Under the pieces are notes generated by a model. The model made no database searches. It saw nothing but the letters and a program-made list of their open reading frames with translations, and was not told the DNA's origin. A program made the translations under genes and the position numbers. From Bradyrhizobium sp. BTAi1 (lineage in GTDB: Bacteria > Pseudomonadota > Alphaproteobacteria > Rhizobiales > Xanthobacteraceae), in the NCBI RefSeq assembly GCF_000015165.1, contig NC_009485.1, positions 2,706,001-2,770,000 on the forward strand: a DNA stretch of 64,000 bases, given 5' to 3'. Shown here piece by piece: positions 35,967 through 44,655 of the stretch. Position 1 is the stretch's first letter, and each line of letters opens with the position of its first letter.

Positions 35967-37591
35967 TGACCTCTTCGCTCTGGCTTGCAATGTCCGGGCC
36001 TGCGGCCCTGCTCGCTGCCTCTCTCTTACCCGCGATCAAGCCGGATCTATCGCACCAGGCCGTGAACCGGATGGCCGCGGTCGCCTCCGGTGTCGCCGGC
36101 GCAGCAGCATTCGCCACCGCAATCGGGGTGGCGACCTTGGGCGCGCTGCATACGCCGGCGCTCGCCATCAGCGGCATCGGCTTCGGCCTCTATCTCGACA
36201 GCGTCAGCGCGACGATGTTCTGCCTGGTGTCGTTCATCGGCGCCATCGTGCTGCGCTACAGCTTCACCTACATGGATGGCGATCCCGGCCAGATCCGCTT
36301 CATCCGCCTGATGTGCCTGACCTTGGCCGCGGTGCTGACGCTGGCGATCTCCGGCAATCTCCTGCAGTTCACCTTGGCCTGGTCGGCCACCAGCCTGGCG
36401 CTGCATCGGCTCCTGGTGTTCTACGCCGAGCGGCCGGCGGCGGTGATCGCGGCGCGCAAGAAGTTCCTCGCCAGCCGGCTTGGCGACCTGTTCCTGGTCG
36501 CGGCGATGCTCCTGCTCTACGCGGCGTTCGGCAGCCTCGACTATGAGAGCATGTTCTCGGCCGCCCAGGCGATGCGCGGGCAGGGCGCGATACCGCTCGG
36601 CGTCCAGATCGCGGCGGTGCTGATGGTCTTCGCCGGCCTGTTGAAGTCGGCCCAGTTCCCGGTGCATGGCTGGCTGATCGAGGTGATGGAGACGCCGACC
36701 CCGGTCTCGGCGCTGCTGCATGCGGGCATCATCAATGCCGGCGGCTTCCTGGTGCTGCGCTTCACTGATGTCATCTCGCTGTCGCTGACCTCGATGGATC
36801 TGCTCGCGGTGATCGGCGGCTTCACTGCGCTGTTCGGCTCGGTGGTGATGCTGACGCAGACTTCGATCAAGGTCTCGCTGGCCTGGTCGACGATCGCGCA
36901 GATGGGATTCATGATGATGGAATGCGGCCTCGGCGCATTCGCCGCCGCGCTCCTGCACATCGTCGCGCACTCGCTCTACAAGGCGCATGCCTTCCTGTCC
37001 TCGGGCAGCGTGATCGACATCGCCCGCGCGTCCTGGACGCCGAGCCCCGGCGGCAAGCCGCACCCGTTTCGGCTGATCTTCTCGATCGCCGGCGTGCTGC
37101 TGGTGACCTTGCTGTTCAGCCTGCTGACCGGCGCGACGCCGGCCCGCCAGCCCGGCGTGTTCGCGCTCGGCGCGGTGCTGCTGCTCGGCTTGATCCACCT
37201 CGTCGCCAACGGCATCGACGAGCGGCCGAATGCCTATGTCGTCGTGCGCACGCTGGCGCTGGCGGCCGTGGTCGCGGCGGCCTATTTCGGCCTGCAGCTC
37301 GTCGCCGAGCAGATGTTCGCCGGCGCGCTGCCGAAGACCGAGGCGCTGCGTGGGCCGCTCGGCATCGCCATCGTCGCGCTGATCGTGCTGTCCTTCGCGA
37401 CCGTCACCTTCCTGCAGGGCATGGTGCCCAGGCATGCGACGGAGCCGCGCTGGCAGGCGCTGTACGTCCACGTCGCCAACGGCTTCTACGTCAACACGAT
37501 CACCAACCGTCTCGTGCTGCATTACTGGCCCGGGCCGGCGCCGACATCCGTCCCCGTTCGTCTTCCAATCGTGCTGAGGGAACACCCATGA
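35963..37591 (+). CDS. dabB: Inorganic carbon pump membrane subunit DabB
   Basis: A 542-residue polytopic protein of the proton-pumping NADH dehydrogenase NuoL/MrpA family with about 13-14 helices (for example FGLYLDSVSATMFCLVSFIG, GLLKSAQFPVHGWLIEVMET, and TPTPVSALLHAGIINAGGF). In DAB systems it couples an ion gradient to DabA to drive one-way hydration of CO2. The neighbour dabA overlaps as ATGA and no other Nuo genes are near, so DabB is favoured over a respiratory subunit. Confidence 0.93.
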   Translation: MMTSSLWLAMSGPAALLAASLLPAIKPDLSHQAVNRMAAVASGVAGAAAFATAIGVATLGALHTPALAISGIGFGLYLDSVSATMFCLVSFIGAIVLRYSFTYMDGDPGQIRFIRLMCLTLAAVLTLAISGNLLQFTLAWSATSLALHRLLVFYAERPAAVIAARKKFLASRLGDLFLVAAMLLLYAAFGSLDYESMFSAAQAMRGQGAIPLGVQIAAVLMVFAGLLKSAQFPVHGWLIEVMETPTPVSALLHAGIINAGGFLVLRFTDVISLSLTSMDLLAVIGGFTALFGSVVMLTQTSIKVSLAWSTIAQMGFMMMECGLGAFAAALLHIVAHSLYKAHAFLSSGSVIDIARASWTPSPGGKPHPFRLIFSIAGVLLVTLLFSLLTGATPARQPGVFALGAVLLLGLIHLVANGIDERPNAYVVVRTLALAAVVAAAYFGLQLVAEQMFAGALPKTEALRGPLGIAIVALIVLSFATVTFLQGMVPRHATEPRWQALYVHVANGFYVNTITNRLVLHYWPGPAPTSVPVRLPIVLREHP

Positions 37592-40128
37592 GCGATGTGA
37601 TCGACCGTGAGGCGCCGGCCGCCGTCCTGGCCCCGACGCCGCTGCTGCGACACGCCATCGAACGCGCCTGCCGCCGTATCGCGCCGGTCTGGCCGCTCAA
37701 GAACTTCGTCGCCGTCAACCCGTTCCTGGGCTTCAGCGACCGCAGCTTCCACGCGACCTGCGCGATGCTGCATCGGGTCGCCCGCATCGATACGCTGATG
37801 CCGCGGGCGTTCTACCGCGAGGCCATTCGCAACGGCACGATCGAAACGGCAGATCTCGCGGCGGCGCTTGCCGCCGCGCCTGCGGATTGGCGTCTGCCGA
37901 CCGAGGCCGCGGAGCTGCTCAAGCTCGCTGACAACGACCGGATCGCGCGCAAGCCTCCGGCGGTGGTCGCGACAGTGGCGGAAGTGCTCAACGAGCTCGC
38001 GGCCGGCGATCGCCATGTGGCGCGCACCGCCTTCATGACCGACGAGATCTCGCGCTGGTGCGCCGCCTATTTCGACGAGGGGCAGTCGGTGTGGCGGATG
38101 CCGGCGCGCGGGCTGCGCCCTTATGCGGCCTGGCGCGCCTGGGTGCGCTACGACCGCAATCCGGAGATGATGGGGATCGCGCGTTTCCGCGCGCTGGTCG
38201 CCGACATGCCCGACGACTACGTCGCCGCCATCGCCACGGTGATCGAACGGCTCGGCATTCCGGCACGTGCAGTCGAGGACTATCTGCATCAGGCGCTGCT
38301 CGAGATCGGCGGCTGGGCTGCCTATGCGCGTTACCTGATGTGGAACCACGAGCTCGCCGGCGACCGCGACGATACGCTGGAGCAGCTGCTGGCGATCCGC
38401 GTGGTGTGGGGCTACACGCTGTTTGCGCAACGCACGGATACGGCGTTCCGCGAGGCCTGGCGCCGCGCGATGGAGCAGGCGGCACTGCCGCCGCTCGACG
38501 ATCAGCTCGGCGGCGATCCTGATTTCTGCATCAACATGGTGCTGCAGGAGGCCTATGAGATCGCGTTTCGACGCCGCCTGCTCGATCGTCTCGCTGGGGC
38601 GCCTGCAGCACGCACGGCAGGCGCGCGGCCGGCGGTGCAGGCCGCGTTCTGCATCGACGTGCGTTCCGAGGTGTACCGGCGGGCGATGGAGTCGGTCGGC
38701 GACGGCGTCGAGACGGTGGGATTTGCCGGCTTCTTCGGCTTCCCGATCGAGTTCGTGCCGATCGGTCACGTCACCGGCCGCGCGCATTGCCCGGTGCTGC
38801 TGCGGCCGCAATTCACGGTGTGCGAGGCCGTCGGCGGAACATCGGAGGAGGAGGACTCCGAGATCCTGGTCATGCGCCTGCTGCGCCGCCGCGTCAGGAA
38901 GGCCTGGAAGTCGTTCAAGCTGTCGGCGGTGTCGTCGTTCATCTATGTCGAGACGGCGGGGCTGCTGTTCGCCGGCAAGATCCTCAGCGACAGCCTTGCA
39001 GTGACCCGCACCGTGCACGATCCGAACACCGACGGGCTGGACGACGATCTCATCGGCCGGCTCGGCCCGCGGATCGAGCCGCGCCCGGTCGGCGGGCGCG
39101 CCACCGGCTTCGATCCGGCGCAGCGGGTCGCGATGGCCGAGGCGGTGCTCCGGGCGATGTCGATGACCGGACCGTTCGCGCGCCTGGTGATGTTGACGGG
39201 CCATGGCAGCACGACGGTGAACAATCCGCATGCGTCAGGATTGGACTGCGGCGCCTGTGGTGGACACACCGGCGAGGCCAATGCGCGGGTCGCGGCGGCC
39301 ATCCTCAACGATCCCGACGTTCGCGTCGCGCTGCGCCAGCGCGGCATCGACATTCCGGACGACACCGTGTTCCTCGGTTGCCTGCACGACACCACGACCG
39401 ACGTGATCAGGCTGTTTGACATCGAGCAACTGCCCGCGTCTCATGCCGACGACCTGCGGCGCCTGCGTGCGCTGCTGGCCAAGGCCACCTCGCTGACGCG
39501 GCTCGAGCGCGCGGCGCTGCTCGGCATAGCTCGCGGCGCGGCGACGGAGCAGCAGGTGGTAACGCGAAGCCGCGACTGGGCCCAGGTCAGGCCGGAATGG
39601 GGCCTGGCCGGCAATGCCAGCTTCATCGCGGCGCCGCGCGCCCGCACCAGGGGAATCGATCTCGGCGGCCGCAGCTTCCTGCACGATTACGACTGGCAGC
39701 AGGACAAGGACTTCGGCACGCTGCAGCTGATCATGACCGCGCCGATGGTGGTGGCGAGCTGGATCAACCTTCAATACTATGGCTCGACGGTCAACAATGC
39801 CGCGTTCGGCGCCGGCAACAAGGTGCTGCACAATGTCGTCGGCACGCTCGGTGTGCTCGAGGGTAATGCCGGCGACCTCAAGGTCGGGCTGCCCTGGCAG
39901 TCCGTGCATGACGGCAGCCGCTTCGTGCACGAGCCGCTGCGCCTGACGGTGCTGATCGAGGCTCCGCTCGAGGCAATCAACGGCGTGATCGCGAAAAATG
40001 ACATCGTACGTGAACTCGTCGACCATCATTGGCTGCATCTCTACGCGATCTCGCCGCAAGGCCGCGTCTCGCATGCCTATCGTGGCCATCTGCTGTGGCA
40101 GCAGCTTGAGGAGCGGTCAGAATCTTGA
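37588..40128 (+). CDS. dabA: Inorganic carbon pump catalytic subunit DabA (DUF2309)
   Basis: An 846-residue cytoplasmic carbonic-anhydrase-like subunit that turns CO2 into bicarbonate. Predicted zinc site: C355 and D357 (FCIDVRSE), H539 (LTGHGSTT) and C554 (LDCGACGGH); the His-Cys spacing of 15 equals that of the characterised Halothiobacillus protein. VWPLKNFVAVNPFLGFSD is the family N-terminus. Start chosen at ATG 37588, which overlaps the dabB stop; the frame is open upstream only as a shadow of dabB. Last gene of the operon. Confidence 0.95.
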   Translation: MSDVIDREAPAAVLAPTPLLRHAIERACRRIAPVWPLKNFVAVNPFLGFSDRSFHATCAMLHRVARIDTLMPRAFYREAIRNGTIETADLAAALAAAPADWRLPTEAAELLKLADNDRIARKPPAVVATVAEVLNELAAGDRHVARTAFMTDEISRWCAAYFDEGQSVWRMPARGLRPYAAWRAWVRYDRNPEMMGIARFRALVADMPDDYVAAIATVIERLGIPARAVEDYLHQALLEIGGWAAYARYLMWNHELAGDRDDTLEQLLAIRVVWGYTLFAQRTDTAFREAWRRAMEQAALPPLDDQLGGDPDFCINMVLQEAYEIAFRRRLLDRLAGAPAARTAGARPAVQAAFCIDVRSEVYRRAMESVGDGVETVGFAGFFGFPIEFVPIGHVTGRAHCPVLLRPQFTVCEAVGGTSEEEDSEILVMRLLRRRVRKAWKSFKLSAVSSFIYVETAGLLFAGKILSDSLAVTRTVHDPNTDGLDDDLIGRLGPRIEPRPVGGRATGFDPAQRVAMAEAVLRAMSMTGPFARLVMLTGHGSTTVNNPHASGLDCGACGGHTGEANARVAAAILNDPDVRVALRQRGIDIPDDTVFLGCLHDTTTDVIRLFDIEQLPASHADDLRRLRALLAKATSLTRLERAALLGIARGAATEQQVVTRSRDWAQVRPEWGLAGNASFIAAPRARTRGIDLGGRSFLHDYDWQQDKDFGTLQLIMTAPMVVASWINLQYYGSTVNNAAFGAGNKVLHNVVGTLGVLEGNAGDLKVGLPWQSVHDGSRFVHEPLRLTVLIEAPLEAINGVIAKNDIVRELVDHHWLHLYAISPQGRVSHAYRGHLLWQQLEERSES

Positions 40129-40221
40129 TCGCCGGAGGGCGATGGGCTAATGCCGCCTGAGAGGGCGCGCGGTAGCCTTCTTTGGCCGAAGCAGTGCGAC
40201 CGGCATCAGCTCGGTTGATGC

Positions 40222-41049
40222 TTACGCCATATTGTGCAGCCCGGCGTCGACATAAATCGTGTCGCCGGTCATGCCGGAGGCGCCGCCGCCGACGAGGAAT
40301 GCGACCACCCGGCCGATCTCGGCGATGTCGACCAGGCGGTGTCCCGGGCTGCGGTTCACGGCGGCCTCGATCAGCTCGTCGAAATGGGCGATGCCGCTGG
40401 CGGCGCGGGTCTGCAGCGGCCCGGGGGAGACGGCATAGACGCGGATGTTCTTCTCGCCGAGTTCCGCGGCGAGATAACGTACGGCGGCCTGCAGCGAGGC
40501 CTTGGCGAGGCCCATGACGTTGTAGTGGTTCACGACCTTGTCGGCGCCGTAATAGCTCATCGTCAGCAGCGCGCCGCCCGCCGCCATCAGCGGCTCGGCG
40601 GCACGCGCGAGCTCCAGGAACGAGTAGACCGAGATCCGCATCGCGCGGGCAAAGCCGTCGGCGGAGCAGTCGATCACGCGGCCGTGCAGGTCGGCTTTCG
40701 GCGCGAACGCGATCGAATGCACGACGAAATCGAGCCGGCCCCATTCGCGCTTGATGCGCTCGAACACCGCGTCCAGTTCGCCCGGCTGCTCGACGTTCAA
40801 CGGCAGCAGCAGGCTGGCGCCGATGCGCTCGGCGAGTGGCGCAACGAAGCTGCGGGTGCGGTCGTCCGCATAGGTGAGCGCCACCTCGGCGCCGAAGGCG
40901 CGCAGCTTGGCAGCGCAGCCAAAGGCGATCGAGTTCTCATTGGCCACGCCGAGCACGAGGCCGCGCCGCCCCTTCAGCATGTCGCCGATCCGGTCGTCGG
41001 GATTCCAGACGATCGGCAGCGGATCGGGCGAGTGAGCGGTGTCCGGCAT
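40222..41049 (-). CDS. fabI: Enoyl-[acyl-carrier-protein] reductase FabI
   Basis: A 275-residue short-chain dehydrogenase-type enoyl-ACP reductase. The cofactor site GVANENSIAFGCA and the Tyr-x6-Lys catalytic pair in SYYGADKVVNHYNVMGLAK are present, and the family sequence TRAASGIAHFDEL follows. It reduces trans-2-enoyl-ACP with NAD(P)H in fatty-acid synthesis. Being last in the Pta-AckA-DUF3141 unit, it may be a paralog tied to acetyl-CoA/polyester metabolism rather than the housekeeping copy. Confidence 0.93.
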   Translation of the reverse strand: MPDTAHSPDPLPIVWNPDDRIGDMLKGRRGLVLGVANENSIAFGCAAKLRAFGAEVALTYADDRTRSFVAPLAERIGASLLLPLNVEQPGELDAVFERIKREWGRLDFVVHSIAFAPKADLHGRVIDCSADGFARAMRISVYSFLELARAAEPLMAAGGALLTMSYYGADKVVNHYNVMGLAKASLQAAVRYLAAELGEKNIRVYAVSPGPLQTRAASGIAHFDELIEAAVNRSPGHRLVDIAEIGRVVAFLVGGGASGMTGDTIYVDAGLHNMA

Positions 41050-41061
41050 CGTGCTCTCCTG

Positions 41062-43419
41062 TCAGGCCACGTCGCGGACCGCGAGGTTCTCCGTGAGCGG
41101 ATCGGCCGACACCGCGGCCAGCGCCAGCGGCGGCAGGCCGAGCGCCTCGCGCAGCCGCTGCAGGGTGCGGATCGTATTCGGCTCCATGTCCTCGACGCTG
41201 CCTGCGATGAACTCGACCACGTCGATGGCGCGGTTGCGGTCGCCGAAGTCGGGCAGCAGCTCGGCCAGCGTCGCGACAGCCGGGTCGGGCTCGAACTCGA
41301 CGATGATCGATTGCTCGCGGATCAGCGCAGCGCGGCGCTCGGCGCCGAGCGAGGCAAACGGCTCGTCCTTGGTCAAGACCTTGGCGGAGCGCTCCAGCCG
41401 GTCGCGGCGCACCGAGCCGCGGGAGTCCGCGAGCAGGATCAGCATCCGGATGACCGCTTCCTCGAAGCCGCCGCGCGCGATGCCGAGCAGGATCGCCTGC
41501 ACCTCGGGGAGGAAGCGCAGCTCCTTGGGCTCGCGGTGAACCCGCTGGAAGGCGTGGGTCGAGGCGATCGCATCCATCAGCGGCGAGCTGTAGATCGACA
41601 GGAACGTGGCCTCGTAGAGGCTGTCGCGGACGTCGCGGAACACGTCGAACGCCTGCACCACGCTCTTCGCCCAGAACTGCTCGAGCGCCAGGAACGGATT
41701 CGATGGTCCTGCCTTCGTCCGCGCCGCGCGGGCCTCATCCGCCGCTTTCCGGATGGCGTGGGTCATGGCGTTGTCGCCGCCGAAGCCACGGCGCATCAGG
41801 CGTGCCGGATGCGCGTCGCTGATCAGCTTGGCCATCTCGTCGGTCACCATCGACTGCACCAGCGGACGGGCGGTGAGGTCGTACAGCTCTGCGCCGAGCT
41901 CGGACAGGCGCGCGACCGCGGCAAAGCCGCGCTCCTCGCTGCGGTCATTGTCGTCGATCGCCAGGATGTCGGAGATCTTGCGCTCATGGAACGACACGTG
42001 GAAGCGCGCGGCGATGCCTTCGCCGATCTGCTCGTCGATCGTCATCTCATAGAGACCGGGCGCCAGCGCCTCGATCGTCTTCATCGTCGAGGCGACCTCG
42101 GTGTGCTCCTTCTTCGCGATCGAGGACGACACGAAGATGCCGAGATGGCCGACCTTGTCATGCACCATGTAGATGATGCGCTGGCCGCGGATGCGGATCT
42201 CGTGCTCGTCGGCATAGGTGTCGACGATCCAGTTCAGCGCCTGCTGCGGCGGCGTGATGTTGTCGCCCCAGCTCGCGAATACGATGATCGGCGAGCGGAT
42301 CGCCTTGAGATCGAGCTGACGGCCGCGCTCGATGCGCGCCTCGCCGCGCGACAACCGGTTGCCGATGAACAGCTGCTCGACGATCCAGCGGATTTCCTGC
42401 TCGTTCATGAAATGGAAGCCGCCCCACCAGCGCTCGAATTCGAGGAAGCTCGCGCGGCCCTTCTCCGGATCGGCATAGAGGTCGAAATACTTTCCGAAAT
42501 AGTTGCGGCCGGGATTGAGCATCTCGAAGTTGGAGACGAGGTGCACGCCGTCGAATTCGCCGCCGCCGAGATCGGACAGCACCAGCGCCGGCAGAATGCC
42601 GCCGAGCAGGCCGCCATTATAGCGCATCGGGTTCTCGCCGAGCCGTCCCGACCAAGAGGCGACCGGCGCGCCGTTGACGACCAGCGGTCCGGTGATGTCG
42701 GGATTCGCCGCCGCCAGGATCAGGGTCGCCCAGCCGCCCTGGCAATTGCCGACGATGATCGGCTTCGGCGCCTCGGGATGGCGGCGATGGACCTCGGCGA
42801 TGAACGCCGCCTCGGCGCGCATGACGTCGGCGAGCGTCTGGGTGGGCTCCGGATGCGGCCTAAACACGACAAAATAGACGGGATGCCCGTCATGCAGGGC
42901 GACACCGACCTGGCTGTCCTGCTTGAAGCCGCCGATCCCGGCGCCGTGGCCGGCGCGAGGATCGATGATGACATAGGGACGCTTCCAGTCATAGGTGACC
43001 ACGCCGGCCGGCGGCAGGATCTTCAGGAGCATGTAGTTGACCGGACGGACGAGGTTGCGGCCATCGAGCGCGACCTCATGGTCGTAGATCAGCACCGGCG
43101 GCGTCCCCGCGGCCTCGTGCCGGGCATCGTTGTCGGCGCGCTCGCGCAGCACGTCCAGTGTCAGGACCATGCGCTGGCCGGCGTCGATCCAATAGTCACG
43201 CGCCTGGTCGAAAATATGGCCTTGCGTGGCGCTGCTGAACGACCGCGCCAGACCGGCACCCTCGCTGATCAGATCCTGCGCCCGCTTGCCATGCTCGCGG
43301 GCGAACTTGTCAAGATGCCGGCTGAGGCTCTGCGAGACGCGTTGCGTCTGAGTCGTGGTGATGCCGGCTGCGCCGAAGCTGCGGGCGAGGGCGGTCGCGG
43401 GGCTGTAGGGGGAAGACAT
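41062..43419 (-). CDS. DUF3141 protein, PHA-synthase-like alpha/beta hydrolase
   Basis: A 785-residue protein with an alpha/beta-hydrolase core at about 120-440. The nucleophile box is GNCQGG with Cys (C226), as in polyhydroxyalkanoate synthases rather than Ser lipases; the likely Asp and His partners are D386 (SWGDNITP) and H425 (DKVGHLGIF). A long C-terminal region (440-785) has no function I recognise. It lies 12 bases from fabI and 15 from ackA in one unit. A polyester or acyl-transfer role is inferred. Confidence 0.83.
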   Translation of the reverse strand: MSSPYSPATALARSFGAAGITTTQTQRVSQSLSRHLDKFAREHGKRAQDLISEGAGLARSFSSATQGHIFDQARDYWIDAGQRMVLTLDVLRERADNDARHEAAGTPPVLIYDHEVALDGRNLVRPVNYMLLKILPPAGVVTYDWKRPYVIIDPRAGHGAGIGGFKQDSQVGVALHDGHPVYFVVFRPHPEPTQTLADVMRAEAAFIAEVHRRHPEAPKPIIVGNCQGGWATLILAAANPDITGPLVVNGAPVASWSGRLGENPMRYNGGLLGGILPALVLSDLGGGEFDGVHLVSNFEMLNPGRNYFGKYFDLYADPEKGRASFLEFERWWGGFHFMNEQEIRWIVEQLFIGNRLSRGEARIERGRQLDLKAIRSPIIVFASWGDNITPPQQALNWIVDTYADEHEIRIRGQRIIYMVHDKVGHLGIFVSSSIAKKEHTEVASTMKTIEALAPGLYEMTIDEQIGEGIAARFHVSFHERKISDILAIDDNDRSEERGFAAVARLSELGAELYDLTARPLVQSMVTDEMAKLISDAHPARLMRRGFGGDNAMTHAIRKAADEARAARTKAGPSNPFLALEQFWAKSVVQAFDVFRDVRDSLYEATFLSIYSSPLMDAIASTHAFQRVHREPKELRFLPEVQAILLGIARGGFEEAVIRMLILLADSRGSVRRDRLERSAKVLTKDEPFASLGAERRAALIREQSIIVEFEPDPAVATLAELLPDFGDRNRAIDVVEFIAGSVEDMEPNTIRTLQRLREALGLPPLALAAVSADPLTENLAVRDVA

Positions 43420-43434
43420 TGGCGGTCCCTTCGG

Positions 43435-44652
43435 TCAGTCTGTCAGGCGCGTGGAGTCCGCGGCGCTGTGAATCAGGCCCAGGATCTCGGCGGTGTGCTC
43501 GGCGATCATGCGATCTTCGTCGGTCGGAATGACGAGCACGGCGACGCGAGAGTCCGGCAGGCTCACGGTCTGTGCGTTGCGCGCATTGGCGTCCCGGTCG
43601 AGACCGACGCCGAGCCAGCCCATGTCGCCGAGGATCTGCTCGCGCACGCGAAAGGCATGCTCGCCGATGCCGCCGGCGAACACGATGGCATCGACGCCGC
43701 CGATGGTCGCGGCGAGCCCCGCGATCTCGCGGCGCACGCGCGCGACGAAATAGTCGATCGCCTCGCGCGCTGCCGGCGCGTGGGATGCCTCGAGCTCGCG
43801 CATGTCGTTGGAGAGGCCCGAGAGGCCCTTCAGCCCGGAGTCGTGATACAGGAGATGCGTGATCTCGTCGGGGCTCATGCCCTTTTCGGTCAGGAGATAG
43901 AGCACGACGCCGGGATCGAGCTGGCCGCAGCGGGTGCCCATCGGCAGGCCGTCGAGCGCAGTGAAGCCCATGGTGGAGGCGACCGAGCGGCCGTCGCGCA
44001 GCGCGCAGACCGAGGCGCCATTGCCGAGATGCGCGATGATGACGCGCCCCGATGCCAGCATTGGCGCCACGCTGCGCAGCCGGCGCGAGACATATTCGTA
44101 GGACAGGCCGTGAAAGCCGTAGCGGCGCACGCCCTCGTCATAGAGCCGCCGCGGCAGTCCGAACGTGTCGGCGATGAACGGGTGCTGGCGGTGGAACGCG
44201 GTGTCGAAGCAGGCCACCTGCGCCGCGTCCGGAAACGCATGCAGCGCCGCGGCGATCCCGGCGAGATTATGCGGCTGGTGCAGCGGCGCCAGCGGCACAA
44301 ACTTGCGCAGGCGCAGCAACGTGCCGTCGTCGATCACCACCGGCTCGGCATGATCCGGCCCGCCATGCACCACGCGGTGGCCGACAGCCACGACATGGCA
44401 GCCGTCCTCATGCCGGCGCAGCCAATCGACGGCGAGCTCCAACGCAGAGCGGTGATCGACCGTGCCCTTGGACGCATCGATCGGTTGTCGCTCGGCGGGA
44501 CCGTCGGCCGGACCGGCCGTGAACGTCGTGTCGTCGCCGATGTCGTCGATATGTCCCCTGGCCAACGGGCGCAGCCCGGCAGTTGCGATCTCATAGGCCG
44601 CGAATTTGATCGAGGACGAACCGGCATTGATGGTCAGAATGGCGTCGGTCAT
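43435..44652 (-). CDS. ackA: Acetate kinase
   Basis: A 405-residue ASKHA-fold kinase that interconverts acetyl phosphate plus ADP with acetate plus ATP. Family signatures: LTINAGSSSIKFAAYE at the N-terminus, FDTAFHRQHPFIAD, RRYGFHGLSYEYV, AHLGNGASVCALRDGRSV and FAGGIGEHA. It is 3 bases downstream of the phosphate acetyltransferase gene; together they make acetyl-CoA-linked ATP. Confidence 0.94.
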   Translation of the reverse strand: MTDAILTINAGSSSIKFAAYEIATAGLRPLARGHIDDIGDDTTFTAGPADGPAERQPIDASKGTVDHRSALELAVDWLRRHEDGCHVVAVGHRVVHGGPDHAEPVVIDDGTLLRLRKFVPLAPLHQPHNLAGIAAALHAFPDAAQVACFDTAFHRQHPFIADTFGLPRRLYDEGVRRYGFHGLSYEYVSRRLRSVAPMLASGRVIIAHLGNGASVCALRDGRSVASTMGFTALDGLPMGTRCGQLDPGVVLYLLTEKGMSPDEITHLLYHDSGLKGLSGLSNDMRELEASHAPAAREAIDYFVARVRREIAGLAATIGGVDAIVFAGGIGEHAFRVREQILGDMGWLGVGLDRDANARNAQTVSLPDSRVAVLVIPTDEDRMIAEHTAEILGLIHSAADSTRLTD

Positions 44653-44655
44653 CCT

